Source of the DNA: Modicisalibacter xianhensis
GTDB taxonomy: Bacteria; Pseudomonadota; Gammaproteobacteria; Pseudomonadales; Halomonadaceae
Reading direction: 5' to 3'
DNA: 64,000 nt
NCBI RefSeq assembly: GCF_900113605.1
Contig: NZ_FOPY01000002.1
Location: 248,001-312,000, forward strand
Shown: positions 18,584-27,502 of the stretch, piece after piece
Position numbering within the stretch: position 1 is the stretch's first letter
How the letters are laid out: each line of letters opens with the position of its first letter
The notes under the pieces: generated by a model
Database searches by the model: none
What the model saw: only the letters and a program-made list of their open reading frames with translations
What the model was told of the DNA's origin: nothing
Position numbers and translations under genes: made by a program

Positions 18584-18599
18584 CCACTACATGATGTGC
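18584..18599 (+). promoter_or_regulatory. NrdR box 2 of nrdAB
   Basis: CCACTACATGATGTGC matches the NrdR consensus at about 11 of 16 positions. It is weaker than box 1, but the 31-base centre-to-centre spacing and the position upstream of nrdA make the pair convincing together. Confidence 0.65.
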
Positions 18600-18748
18600 C
18601 AACTACCAATTGCCGCACCGACTGTCAATGCCCCTCGAAACGGGCTCATGACGCGGGTTTAACGCTTTGGCAAACGCTAGTCGGCACCATCGATGGTCTC
18701 TATCACCGACTTTCGTCAATCCACTTCAAGCGAGGGATACACGGCGCC

Positions 18749-21655
18749 ATGGAAACCACCCTTTCTCCTGACAAGACGGCTGTGAACGTGACCGCACCCG
18801 AGCGACTGCGCGTGATCAAGCGAGGCGGCGACGTGGCTGCGTTCGATCCCAGCAAGATTTCCGTGGCCATGACCAAAGCCTTCATCGCGGTCGAAGGCGA
18901 CAACGCCGGTACTTCCTCGCGCATCCGTGACTTCGTGGCCCAGGCAACGGACCAGATCACCGAGGCCTTCCAGCGCCGCACGCCAGACGGCGGCACCCTG
19001 CATATCGAGGACATCCAGGACCAGGTCGAACTGGCCCTGATGCGCGCCGGGGAGCAGAAGGTCGCCCGCGCCTACGTGCTCTACCGCGAGGAGCACGCCC
19101 GCGCCCGCCAGGCCGCAGGCGGCGACATCGCCAAGCCGCACCCCACGCTCAACGTGACCCTGGCCGACGGCACCGTGCGTCCGTTGGACCTGGGCCGTGT
19201 CGAGACACTGGTGTTCGATGCCTGCGAAGGGCTGAGCAACGTCGATCCCAAGAAGATCGTCGACGACTCGCTGAAGAACCTTTATGACGGCGTGTCCATG
19301 GACGGCGTGGCTACCGCGCTGATGATGACCGCACGCACGCTGGTCGAGAAGGACCCCAACTACACCTACGTCACCGCGCGCCTGCTGCAGGACAACCTGC
19401 GCCGCGAGGCGCTCTTCTTCCTGGGTATCGCCGACGAAGCGACGTTCGGTGACATGGCCGAGTTCTACAAGCCGGCCTTCCAGGCCTACATCGCCAAGGG
19501 CATCGAGTTCGAGCAACTCGACCCGGCACTGGCCGAGTTCGACCTCGAGCGCCTGGGCGACGCGCTCGATCACACGCGCGACAACCAGTTCACCTACCTG
19601 GGCCTGCAGACGCTCTACGATCGCTATTTCATCCACCGCGACGACGTCCGTTACGAGCTGCCGCAGGTGATGTTCATGCGCGTCGCCATGGGCCTGGCGC
19701 TCAATGAGGACGACCGCGAAGCGCGCGCCATCGAGTTCTACGAGCTGCTTTCCAGCTTCGATTACATGGCCTCCACGCCGACCCTGTTCAACGCCGGTAC
19801 CGTACGCAGCCAGCTGTCCAGCTGCTACCTGACCACCGTGCCCGACAACCTCGACGGCATCTACAGCGCCATCCGCGACAACGCCATGCTTTCCAAGTGG
19901 GCCGGCGGACTCGGCAACGACTGGACACCGGTGCGTGCGTTGGGCTCCTACATCAAGGGCACCAACGGCAAGAGCCAGGGCGTGGTGCCGTTCCTCAAGG
20001 TGGTCAACGATACCGCCGTGGCCGTCAACCAAGGCGGCAAGCGCAAGGGCGCGGTGTGCGCCTATCTCGAGACCTGGCACCTGGATGTCGAGGAGTTCAT
20101 CGAGCTGCGCAAGAACACCGGCGACGATCGCCGTCGCACCCATGACATGAACACCGCCAACTGGGTGCCGGACCTGTTCATGAAGCGCGTGTTCGACGAC
20201 AAGGACTGGACGCTGTTCTCGCCGTCCACCTGCCCGGACCTGCACGACCTTTACGGCGCCGCCTTCGAGAAGCGCTACGAGGAGTACGAGGCGATGACCT
20301 ACACCGGTCAGCTCAAGCTCTTCAAGCGGGTCAAGGCCAAGGACCTGTGGCGCAAGATGCTGTCGATGCTGTTCGAGACCGGCCATCCGTGGATCACCTT
20401 CAAGGACCCGTGCAACCTGCGTAGCCCGCAACAGCACGCCGGCGTGGTTCACAGCTCGAACCTGTGCACCGAGATCACCCTCAACACCTCGATTGACGAG
20501 ATCGCGGTGTGCAACCTGGGCTCGGTCAACCTGGCGCAGCATGTGGTCGACGGCGAAATCGACGCCGACAAGTTGAAGAAGACCGTACGCACCACCGTAC
20601 GCATGCTCGACAACGTCATCGACATCAATTACTACGCGGTGCCGCAGGCCAGGAACTCCAACTTCAAGCACCGCCCGGTGGGGCTGGGCATCATGGGCTT
20701 CCAGGATGCGCTGTACAAGCACGGCATCGCCTACGCCTCCGAGGACGCAGTGAACTTCGCCGACCGCTCCATGGAGCTGGTCAGCTACCACGCCATCGAG
20801 GCCTCCTCGGACCTGGCCGCCGAGCGTGGCAAGTACCAGAGCTATGACGGCTCGCTGTGGAGCCAGGGCATCCTGCCGGTCGACTCCATCGAGAAGCTCA
20901 AGGCCGAGCGTGGCGCCGATTACATCGAGGTCGATACCTCCACGACCCTCGACTGGGACCGCATCCGCGACAAGGTCACCGGCCAGGGCATGCGCAACTC
21001 CAACGTGATGGCGATCGCCCCCACCGCGACGATCTCCAACATCTGCGGCGTGTCGCAGTCCATCGAGCCGACCTACCAGAACCTCTACGTGAAGTCGAAC
21101 CTGTCCGGCGAGTTCACCGTGGTCAACGCCTACATGGTCAACGACCTCAAGGAGCGCGGCCTGTGGGACGAGGTCATGATCAACGACCTCAAGTACTACG
21201 ACGGTTCCCTGCAGCCCATCGACCGTGTGCCGGAGGATCTCAAGGCGCGCTACGCCACCGCCTTCGAGGTCGAGCCCAAGTGGCTGGTCGAGGCGGCGGC
21301 GCGTCGCCAGAAGTGGATCGACCAGGCCCAGTCGCTGAACCTGTACATCGCCGGTGTCTCGGGCAAGAAGCTCGACGTCACTTACCGCATGGCCTGGTTC
21401 CGCGGCTTGAAGACCACCTATTACCTGCGCGCCCTGGGCGCGACCTCGGTCGAGAAGTCCACCGTCGACCGCGGCAAGCTCAACGCCGTGAGCAACGGCG
21501 GTGCCCCGGCCACCAAGCCGGATGCGGCACCCCAGGCCGAAGCTCCGCGCGAGGCGCGCGGCATCGACGACTTCCTGACCGGCAAGGGCGGCAGCGGCTC
21601 GCGCGCACCGTCGGCCGGCGAGATCGATGAGTTGGGCTGCGAAGCCTGCCAATAG
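18749..21655 (+). CDS. nrdA: Class Ia ribonucleoside-diphosphate reductase, alpha subunit
   Basis: 968 residues from the ATG at 18749. This start puts an ATP-cone (LRVIKRGGDVAAFDPSKI, about residues 15-110) at the N-terminus; a second cone-like segment follows (about 130-220), as in long Pseudomonas-type NrdA proteins. The catalytic core has SSCYLTT and NLCTEITLNT active-site cysteines, and the C-terminal tail ends in LGCEACQ, the shuttle pair that reduces the active site. NrdA makes dNDPs from NDPs with the tyrosyl radical of NrdB. The open frame runs on upstream to 18536, but that part covers the NrdR boxes and is not coding-like. Confidence 0.96.
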   Translation: METTLSPDKTAVNVTAPERLRVIKRGGDVAAFDPSKISVAMTKAFIAVEGDNAGTSSRIRDFVAQATDQITEAFQRRTPDGGTLHIEDIQDQVELALMRAGEQKVARAYVLYREEHARARQAAGGDIAKPHPTLNVTLADGTVRPLDLGRVETLVFDACEGLSNVDPKKIVDDSLKNLYDGVSMDGVATALMMTARTLVEKDPNYTYVTARLLQDNLRREALFFLGIADEATFGDMAEFYKPAFQAYIAKGIEFEQLDPALAEFDLERLGDALDHTRDNQFTYLGLQTLYDRYFIHRDDVRYELPQVMFMRVAMGLALNEDDREARAIEFYELLSSFDYMASTPTLFNAGTVRSQLSSCYLTTVPDNLDGIYSAIRDNAMLSKWAGGLGNDWTPVRALGSYIKGTNGKSQGVVPFLKVVNDTAVAVNQGGKRKGAVCAYLETWHLDVEEFIELRKNTGDDRRRTHDMNTANWVPDLFMKRVFDDKDWTLFSPSTCPDLHDLYGAAFEKRYEEYEAMTYTGQLKLFKRVKAKDLWRKMLSMLFETGHPWITFKDPCNLRSPQQHAGVVHSSNLCTEITLNTSIDEIAVCNLGSVNLAQHVVDGEIDADKLKKTVRTTVRMLDNVIDINYYAVPQARNSNFKHRPVGLGIMGFQDALYKHGIAYASEDAVNFADRSMELVSYHAIEASSDLAAERGKYQSYDGSLWSQGILPVDSIEKLKAERGADYIEVDTSTTLDWDRIRDKVTGQGMRNSNVMAIAPTATISNICGVSQSIEPTYQNLYVKSNLSGEFTVVNAYMVNDLKERGLWDEVMINDLKYYDGSLQPIDRVPEDLKARYATAFEVEPKWLVEAAARRQKWIDQAQSLNLYIAGVSGKKLDVTYRMAWFRGLKTTYYLRALGATSVEKSTVDRGKLNAVSNGGAPATKPDAAPQAEAPREARGIDDFLTGKGGSGSRAPSAGEIDELGCEACQ

Positions 21656-21752
21656 GCTAACAAGCTGGCTGCGCTCGGCCAGCGCCGTAATTCCATGACT
21701 ATTTCTGATCCAAGCGCAGCGCTCCGGATCACAGCAGACAAAGGTGATGCCC

Positions 21753-22991
21753 ATGCTGAACTGGGACGATTTCCACGAAGACGAGAACGCGACCGCCCCG
21801 GCCGCCGAGAAACCGGCTCCGCAGGCCGACGCCAAGCCGGCGGCTGAGCCTGAAGCGGTGCGTGAAAGCGCCGGCACCTACAAGGTCGCCGATAACGACC
21901 GCCTGGCACGGGCCCGCAAGGCCCTCGACGAACTTGACGTCGCGGCCGGTCTCGAAGAACTCGAGATGGGCGCGGCGCGCATCGAGGTCGACGACAAGCA
22001 GATGATCAATGCCCGCGCCGACCTCAACCAGCTCGTGCCCTTCAAGTACGAGTGGGCGTGGCAGAAATACCTGGACGGCAGCGCCAACCACTGGATGCCC
22101 CAGGAAGTGAACATGAATGCCGACATCGCCCTGTGGAAAAGCCAGGATGGCCTGACACCGGACGAGCGTCGCATCGTCGAGCGTTCATTGGGCTACTTCT
22201 CGACGGCCGACTCGCTGGTCGCCAACAACCTGGTGCTGGCGCTCTACCGCCTGATCACCAACCCCGAGTGCCGCCAGTACCTGCTGCGCCAGGCTTTCGA
22301 GGAAGCGATCCACACCCACGCCTACCAGTACTGCGTCGAGTCGCTGGGCATGGACGAGGGCGAAGTCTTCAACATGTACCGCGAAGTCCCCTCGGTCGCC
22401 GCCAAGTCTGCCTGGAGCCTCAAGCACACCCAGTCGCTGGCGCGTCCGGACTTCCAGACCGGCACCCCGGAGACCGATCAGGAACTGCTGCGCAACCTGG
22501 TGGCGTTCTACTGCGTTACTGAAGGCATCTTCTTCTATTGCGGCTTCAGCCAGATCCTGTCCATGGGCCGGCGCAACAAGATGACCGGCGTCGCCGAGCA
22601 GTTCCAGTACATCCTGCGCGACGAGTCCATGCACCTGAACTTCGGCATCGACATGATCAACCAGATCAAGATCGAGAACCCGCACCTGTGGACGCCGGAA
22701 TTCCAGGACGAAGTGACCCAGATGATCATCGAGGGCACCGAACTCGAGATCGCCTACGCGCGCGACACCATGCCGCGCGGGGTACTGGGCATGAACGCCG
22801 CGATCATGGAGGAATACCTGCACTTCATCTGCAACCGCCGCCTGGCGCAGATCGGACTGAAGGAGCAATACCCCGGCGCGCAGAACCCCTTCCCGTGGAT
22901 GAGCGAGATCATCGACCTGCGCAAGGAGAAGAACTTCTTCGAGACGCGCGTCACCGAGTATCAGGTCGGCGGTGCGCTGAGCTGGGATTGA
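21753..22991 (+). CDS. nrdB: Class Ia ribonucleoside-diphosphate reductase, beta subunit
   Basis: 412 residues from the third ATG-type codon (21753): AAAGG lies 8 bases upstream and homologues begin MLNWDDF. An acidic, Ala/Pro-rich N-terminal stretch (about 8-40) is followed by the ferritin-like fold that holds the di-iron centre and tyrosyl radical: [12 protein letters not shown] in the middle and [13 protein letters not shown] near residue 290. It trails nrdA by about 100 bases on the same strand and shares its NrdR control. Closed by hairpins at 22997-23039 and 23045-23067. Confidence 0.96.
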   Translation: MLNWDDFHEDENATAPAAEKPAPQADAKPAAEPEAVRESAGTYKVADNDRLARARKALDELDVAAGLEELEMGAARIEVDDKQMINARADLNQLVPFKYEWAWQKYLDGSANHWMPQEVNMNADIALWKSQDGLTPDERRIVERSLGYFSTADSLVANNLVLALYRLITNPECRQYLLRQAFEEAIHTHAYQYCVESLGMDEGEVFNMYREVPSVAAKSAWSLKHTQSLARPDFQTGTPETDQELLRNLVAFYCVTEGIFFYCGFSQILSMGRRNKMTGVAEQFQYILRDESMHLNFGIDMINQIKIENPHLWTPEFQDEVTQMIIEGTELEIAYARDTMPRGVLGMNAAIMEEYLHFICNRRLAQIGLKEQYPGAQNPFPWMSEIIDLRKEKNFFETRVTEYQVGGALSWD

Positions 22992-22996
22992 TTTAT

Positions 22997-23067
22997 AAAA
23001 AGCCTAGCCTCACCCGTAAACGAGCAAGACTAGGCTTTTGCAAAGGGCAGGCCTCATTTGCCTGCCC
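22997..23067. terminator. Two successive hairpins after nrdB
   Basis: The first stem is AAAAAGCCTAG/CTAGGCTTTTT-like (22997-23007 with 23030-23039, 22-base loop). The second is GGGCAGGC-CTCATTT-GCCTGCCC (23045-23067). The first ends in a T-run on the plus strand and suits nrdB. Both lie between nrdB and the convergent small membrane protein gene, so they may act in both directions. Confidence 0.6.
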
Positions 23068-23094
23068 CCTATCTTCGTCTTATCGAAGAACTCG

Positions 23095-23295
23095 CTATCC
23101 CTTAGGCCCGAACAATAACCACGCAATAAGGCCTATCAACGGGAAGAAAATGAGCACGAGTACCCAGATAACCTTGGCCAAGGTACTGGCGCCGCTTTTC
23201 GCCACTTTGACAATGGCCCAGATAACGATGATCAGCCAGATCAGACTCAGCAGACCACCAAAGACATTACCCAAACTACCGAACAGACTATCCAT
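23095..23295 (-). CDS. Small PLDc_N-type membrane protein
   Basis: 66 residues from the ATG at 23295, preceded by AAGGAGG. Two hydrophobic helices (LLSLIWLIIVIWAIVKVA and VIWVLVLIFFPLIGLIAWLLFG) joined by a short basic turn, ending in GPKG: the pattern of the PLDc_N family, found both as stand-alone small proteins and in front of cardiolipin synthases. The stand-alone forms have no known activity; a stress or envelope role is a guess. An intact relative lies at 28549-28728 and a decayed one directly upstream. Confidence 0.8.
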   Translation of the reverse strand: MDSLFGSLGNVFGGLLSLIWLIIVIWAIVKVAKSGASTLAKVIWVLVLIFFPLIGLIAWLLFGPKG

Positions 23296-23337
23296 ATTTC
23301 CCTCCTTGGTGAATCGTTCCCCCTGTTGCTCTCGAAC

Positions 23338-23500
23338 CATAACCAAGCAACCAGCCTAGCCAGAGAGAACATCGGCAGCCCGGTGATCCGGACCACCTTG
23401 GCAAGCGTACTTGCCACACTTTTGGTGGCCTTGACGATGATCTCAAGATATTAGAGTTAGCCAGATCAGGTCCAGCCAAGCCACTTATTTAAGTATCCAT
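23338..23500 (-). pseudogene. Decayed tandem copy of the PLDc_N small protein gene
   Basis: The plus-strand text here (ACCTTGGCAAGCGTACTTGCC..., CTTTTGGTGGCCTTGACGATG, CCAGATCAGGTCC) lines up base for base, with small gaps, with the body of the intact gene at 23095-23295, and both end at an ATCCAT start region. No frame stays open through it: small deletions and an in-frame stop break the helices. It is best read as the second half of a tandem duplication that has lost function. The call rests on alignment by eye. Confidence 0.6.
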
Positions 23501-23686
23501 GCCCGCATAGTGAAATGAAAAGTTTAGCTCATTCGCAAGTCGCATAGATCAACGCCACCGCAGCCAGGATGGCGTTGTACAGTGCATGGCCCGATAACCT
23601 CGGCACGCTCAAATTGGCCGTCGGTCATAGTAAAAGCTACCTGCCGACGCTAGCCTTAGTGCCACGAATCAGCAAAGGATTAAAGC

Positions 23687-24664
23687 ATGCAACTCGGTAT
23701 CATCGGACTCGGTCGCATGGGGGGCAATATCGCTCGCCGCTTAATGCGTGACGGTCACGAGGTCGTCGCCTACGACCGCAGCCACGAGACGGCCGTCGCG
23801 CTAACCGACGACGGTGCCACTCACGCCACAAGTCTCGAAGCGATGGTGGCAAGCCTTGCTCCGCCGCGTGCCGTGTGGGTGATGCTGCCCGCCGGCGCCC
23901 CGACCGAGGACACCATCGCCGCCCTGGGCGAGCTGATGGAGGCGGACGACATCATCATCGACGGCGGCAATACCTTCTACAAGGACGATATTCGGCGCGC
24001 CAAGGCGCTGCGCGAGAAGGGAATGCACTACGCCGATGTCGGTACCTCCGGCGGCGTGTGGGGGCTGGAGCGTGGCTACTGCATGATGGTGGGCGCCGAA
24101 AACGAAACCTTCGAGCGCCTCGAGCCGCTGCTCAAGTCCTTGGCACCCGGCTACGGCGATCTCGAGCGCACGCGCGGCCGCAACGCCCCCGATGACCGCG
24201 CCGAGCAGGGCTATATTCACGCCGGCCCGGTGGGCGCAGGGCATTACGTCAAGATGATCCACAACGGCATCGAGTACGGCCTGATGCAGGCCTATGCCGA
24301 AGGCTTCGACCTGATGAAGACCAAGTCGTCGCCCGACCTGCCGGAAGACGAGCGTTTCGATCTCAACCTGGCCGATATCGCCGAAGTCTGGCGGCGCGGC
24401 AGCGTCGTCTCGTCATGGCTGCTGGATTTGACCGCCCAGGCACTGGCTGGCGATGCGCGACTGGACAATTATACCGGCGCGGTGGCCGACAGTGGTGAGG
24501 GCCGCTGGACCATCGACGCTGCCGTCGAGCAGGGCGTGCCGACCCCGGTGCTGGCTAGCGCGCTGTTCGCGCGTTTTCGCTCGCGCCAGGAAAACACCTA
24601 TGCCGACCGCCTGCTGTCGGCGATGCGCTTCGGCTTCGGCGGCCACGTCGAGCCGCCCAAGTAA
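23687..24664 (+). CDS. gnd: 6-phosphogluconate dehydrogenase, short (YqeC-like) type
   Basis: 325 residues, the short, often NAD-preferring form rather than the roughly 470-residue E. coli type. Rossmann motif [16 protein letters not shown] at the N-terminus, [14 protein letters not shown] near residue 92, the substrate loop [16 protein letters not shown] (about 120-135), and the catalytic Lys and Asn in [13 protein letters not shown]. It oxidises and decarboxylates 6-phosphogluconate to ribulose 5-phosphate. Alone in its orientation, with AAAGGA upstream of the ATG. Confidence 0.93.
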   Translation: MQLGIIGLGRMGGNIARRLMRDGHEVVAYDRSHETAVALTDDGATHATSLEAMVASLAPPRAVWVMLPAGAPTEDTIAALGELMEADDIIIDGGNTFYKDDIRRAKALREKGMHYADVGTSGGVWGLERGYCMMVGAENETFERLEPLLKSLAPGYGDLERTRGRNAPDDRAEQGYIHAGPVGAGHYVKMIHNGIEYGLMQAYAEGFDLMKTKSSPDLPEDERFDLNLADIAEVWRRGSVVSSWLLDLTAQALAGDARLDNYTGAVADSGEGRWTIDAAVEQGVPTPVLASALFARFRSRQENTYADRLLSAMRFGFGGHVEPPK

Positions 24665-24696
24665 CCAGGTACGCCCTGGTCATGCCTTGCGGCATG
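24664..24696. terminator. Tandem short hairpins between gnd and the convergent DUF202 gene
   Basis: ACCAGG-TACGC-CCTGGT (24664-24680) is followed at once by CATGCC-TTGC-GGCATG (24681-24696). No clear T-run follows on either strand. The same ACAGG-TACGC-CCTGT core forms the terminator after the KGG-repeat gene at 39.9 kb. Confidence 0.4.
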
Positions 24697-24709
24697 GGCC
24701 GGGGCGCTT

Positions 24710-25096
24710 TCACTGCCCGTTCATCTGCCAAAGGGCCAGCAGGGCGAACAGCGACGCCATCGTCAGCATGGCGCTCAGTCCAGCGCTCATCGGGAATGGC
24801 AAGTGCGGAATTTCCGAGCGCGGCAGCCACTTCTGCAACTGGCGGAGCCGCCAGGTGGCGATCAAGAAGCAGAAGATGCTGAACGCGATCAGCAGAAAGG
24901 TGATGATCCGGGTTTCCCAGTCGTTGAGCACGTCGGCCATGAAACGCATGACCGCAAGCCCGGCAATCAGTGCAGCGCAACCGGTACGCAGCCACGATGC
25001 ATAGGTACGCTCGCTGGCCAGCACGGTCTGGTCTGAAGCGAGCTGTACCGTCTTGGAGGCTTCCTTGACGGTATCGGTGTCCGTTTTCTGAGTCAT
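24710..25096 (-). CDS. DUF202 (YidH-like) membrane protein
   Basis: About 128 residues from the ATG at 25096; the frame can also start at 25141, and neither has ideal ribosome-site spacing. A charged N-terminal segment ends in LASERTYASWLRTGCA, the signature of DUF202, followed by three membrane helices (LIAGLAVMRFMADV, IITFLLIAFSIFCFLIA, and AMLTMASLFALLALW at the end). The family has no known biochemical role. It lies downstream of the TelA pair on the same strand, 86 bases away. Confidence 0.75.
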   Translation of the reverse strand: MTQKTDTDTVKEASKTVQLASDQTVLASERTYASWLRTGCAALIAGLAVMRFMADVLNDWETRIITFLLIAFSIFCFLIATWRLRQLQKWLPRSEIPHLPFPMSAGLSAMLTMASLFALLALWQMNGQ

Positions 25097-25182
25097 GACC
25101 TCCGCATTCCTTCTATCGCTTTGCCTTGTGTCGTCAGGCATCCTGCCGCTTAACTCAGAGTAATCCTAATTGAAATAACGCT

Positions 25183-26364
25183 TTATACGGCACCCTGCGT
25201 CTGCGCGTCGTTACCCTTGTCCAGCCGATCGATGGCCTCGTCGCCACGCCGTGCCAGGGTATCCAGGCGATCGATCTGGGCATCCAGCTTGGGCAGAGCT
25301 TCACGACGATAGCGGGACACATCGTCGATGGCCGCCAGCACGTCCTGAAAGGCCTGCTCGAGTTTCTGCATGTCGAGCATCGCCGAGGACGAGCGGTTCT
25401 GGATGTCCACGCCCTGTCCGCGCAGCGCCTTGGCAGTGCCGGCGATCATGTCGGAGGTCGCGGTATTGATGGCCTCGACTCGATCGAGTACCAGCCGCTG
25501 GTTGGCCAGGGCCAAGGCCACCGTCACCGCCACCGACAGCGCCGAGACGGTCACGTTGATGGCCCGGTCGACACCGCGGATCAGCTCGCGATTGTTGCGG
25601 ATGACCACCTCGAGCGCCAGCACGCCCTGCTGGCTGACGGTCAGTTGCTGCTGGAGATCGACGATACGCTGGCGCAGCGGAAACAGCAGCTCCTCCTCGA
25701 TGAAGGCGCGCTGCGGATCATTAGCGTCGAGTACCTCGCTGCGCCATGTCAGGCGCTCGTCGATCATGCGCCCCAGTTCGATCTGGTGGTGCAACTGCTC
25801 CAGGGTATCGCGCAGGGCGTCCTGATCGTCGCTGAGCGTCAGGTTGTCCCGACGCAACATGTCACGTCCACCCTCGAGTTCCTGGATAATTGCATCCAGG
25901 GCCTGCTGGGCGCTCTCATACTTGCGGAAATAGCGCTGAAGACTGCTGCCGACGCCGGGAATGCGCGCCAGCACGCGGTCGAACCCGCCCCGCGACAGTG
26001 AATGCCGGTTGGGATCGAGGTCCTGCATGCGCCCGCGCAGGTTGGTCAGTGCCTGGGCGACCGGGCCACCCTCGTCACCCTGATGAGCGAGCTTGCGCAT
26101 GGGGGTCTTGAGCATCTCGCTCTGGTGGGCAGCCTTGCGCTGCACTTCGGCGCCCATCTCGTCCACGGCGCGCCGTTGCGCTTCCGCCGAGGCCCCGGCA
26201 CCCTCCTGGGCCAGCAACTCGTCGACGAAGGCATCGGCCCGGGCCGCCAGTTCGGCGGCCTCATCGGGGCCGGTGTCTGGATCGTGGTCCAGTTGCTGCT
26301 CGATCTGCTCGACCGGCGGCAGGGCCAGCGGTTGGTCGGGGCGGTGTTGCCGCGCATCACTCAT
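25183..26364 (-). CDS. telA: TelA/KlaA family toxic-anion-resistance-like protein
   Basis: 393 residues from the ATG at 26364 (GGGGAGCG upstream). Largely helical and charged, with the family signatures RYFRKYESAQQALDAIIQELEGGRDML and LDANDPQRAFIEEELLFPLRQRIVDLQQQL, plus a hydrophobic VTVSALSVAVTVALALANQ segment near residue 290. TelA proteins were named for tellurite resistance on plasmids, but chromosomal copies paired with XpaC-like genes are common and more likely handle membrane stress. It follows the XpaC-like gene by about 50 bases, so they form a pair. No other ter genes are near. Confidence 0.88.
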   Translation of the reverse strand: MSDARQHRPDQPLALPPVEQIEQQLDHDPDTGPDEAAELAARADAFVDELLAQEGAGASAEAQRRAVDEMGAEVQRKAAHQSEMLKTPMRKLAHQGDEGGPVAQALTNLRGRMQDLDPNRHSLSRGGFDRVLARIPGVGSSLQRYFRKYESAQQALDAIIQELEGGRDMLRRDNLTLSDDQDALRDTLEQLHHQIELGRMIDERLTWRSEVLDANDPQRAFIEEELLFPLRQRIVDLQQQLTVSQQGVLALEVVIRNNRELIRGVDRAINVTVSALSVAVTVALALANQRLVLDRVEAINTATSDMIAGTAKALRGQGVDIQNRSSSAMLDMQKLEQAFQDVLAAIDDVSRYRREALPKLDAQIDRLDTLARRGDEAIDRLDKGNDAQTQGAV

Positions 26365-26414
26365 CGGTTCGCTCCCCTGTTGCCGATGTCTTGATTCGGT
26401 GCAGGCCAACGGCC

Positions 26415-27413
26415 TCACGCATTGCGCCCATAGCGCCCTGCCCGCTCGACGAAACGCTGCAGGTCATAGAGCGCCTGATCGGTATCGACCGACGCCTGGG
26501 GCCGCCCGGTATCGATGCGTGCCATGGCGACGGCGGTATTGTCCAAGGCGGTCAATGCCTTCTCGTTACGGGCACTTAGATCGCTCAGGTGACGTTCGGT
26601 TTCCTCGACCAGGGCCAGGCGTCGCTCTAGCGCAGTGCGCTCTTCCTCTGCCAGCGGAATGCCCCTGGCCAGCCGATGCCGGGCATAGTCACTGTCGACA
26701 CCGGCCACGCTGCTGGCTTGCGATGCCATGGTCGTCAGGTTGTCCACCGCGCCGTAGCACACTTCACCGATCAGGGTGCGCGAGCGCTCATAGGCCAGTT
26801 CACTGCTGTCGAAGCGTGCCTGCAGGACTTCCTGGACGCGGGAGTAGCGGCTATAGAGCCGATCGGCCTGCACGGCGATATCCGGACGGTGGGCGTCCAG
26901 CAGTTGCTGCTTGGCGCGGCACAGGGCCAGCACGACCTGGTCGGCATCCGCCGGAGGGTTTGCCGGATCGAGCGTCACCTGCCCCGCTTCCTGGGCCTTG
27001 CGCTGTTCCTCCGCCTGGCGCCGTGCCGTCTCGGCGGCCATGCGCGATGCACGCCGGCGCTGCTTGACGCCCTTCCACCAGCGCCGCAGCCGGCTCTCGA
27101 CGGGGAGTTCGACGGCGACCGCCACCAGCCCCGCCAACCAGCCCCACAGCGACGGGCCGAACCCGCCCCACAGCGAGGTCAGCCACAGCAGGAGTGCAAT
27201 GAACGGCACCACCAGCCAGTAACGCACCACGACCTGCAGGCGTGAGGGAAACTCGGTGGGGATGGCATGGCGCGGGCTGACCATGCCAATGACAAACCAG
27301 GGCAGGCAGGAGAGAAACAACCCGTAGGCCAACCCTTGAAGAAATTCGAGCATACGCGACGAGGCCTGCTGTCTTGAGAAATCCTGATTGTAGAGAAACC
27401 GATGGAGCAACAT
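26415..27413 (-). CDS. XpaC-like membrane protein paired with TelA
   Basis: 332 residues. Two or three hydrophobic segments near the N-terminus (LEFLQGLAYGLFLSCLPWFVIGM, WLVVPFIALLLWLTSLWGG, LWGWLAGLVAVAVELP), then a basic stretch (WWKGVKQRRRASRM) and a long charged, coiled-coil-like cytoplasmic part. It resembles the XpaC family ('5-bromo-4-chloroindolyl phosphate hydrolysis'), whose name reflects a screen rather than known chemistry. The start is uncertain: ATGs at 27413 and 27353 both lack a clear ribosome site. The constant pairing of this family with TelA suggests a shared job. Confidence 0.7.
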   Translation of the reverse strand: MLLHRFLYNQDFSRQQASSRMLEFLQGLAYGLFLSCLPWFVIGMVSPRHAIPTEFPSRLQVVVRYWLVVPFIALLLWLTSLWGGFGPSLWGWLAGLVAVAVELPVESRLRRWWKGVKQRRRASRMAAETARRQAEEQRKAQEAGQVTLDPANPPADADQVVLALCRAKQQLLDAHRPDIAVQADRLYSRYSRVQEVLQARFDSSELAYERSRTLIGEVCYGAVDNLTTMASQASSVAGVDSDYARHRLARGIPLAEEERTALERRLALVEETERHLSDLSARNEKALTALDNTAVAMARIDTGRPQASVDTDQALYDLQRFVERAGRYGRNA

Positions 27414-27435
27414 AAGTGGTCAGCCCAAACCACGA

Positions 27436-27463
27436 AAAAGGGAGGAGCTTTCGCCCCTCCCTT
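27436..27463 (-). terminator. Terminator of the first PRC-barrel gene
   Basis: On the minus strand, AAGGGAGG-loop-CCTCCCTT is followed by TTTTT. It lies 40 bases past the PRC-barrel gene's stop and keeps that transcript out of the XpaC-telA unit. Confidence 0.8.
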
Positions 27464-27502
27464 GTCATGATGCTTATGGTGCAAACTATTACGTTAGCCG
27501 TA

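Larger units (their letters stand above)
18283..18748. other. 466-base intergenic region upstream of nrdA
   Basis: No gene is supported here between the divergent rstA and nrdA genes. Besides the two NrdR boxes listed separately, there is an inverted repeat CAAGTT-ACCCAC-AACTTG (18513-18530) that contains TTACCCACA, one base away from a DnaA box, and a perfect palindrome ACCATCGATGGT (18686-18697). E. coli nrdAB is also controlled by DnaA, so the first element deserves notice, but one near-match is weak evidence. The nrdA open frame runs upstream into this region without looking coding. Confidence 0.5.

Noticed and set aside
18716-21877. 1053-codon open frame antisense to nrdA
   Set aside because: It mirrors the strong GC codon bias of nrdA, has no family resemblance, and covers highly conserved sense sequence.
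23288-23479. 63-codon minus-strand frame as a real gene
   Set aside because: It lies over the decayed PLDc_N copy in the wrong frame and shows no membrane helix pattern.
25183-27413. TelA pair as part of a tellurite resistance island
   Set aside because: No terB, terC, terD or terZ genes are near; chromosomal TelA-XpaC pairs are common without tellurite genes.
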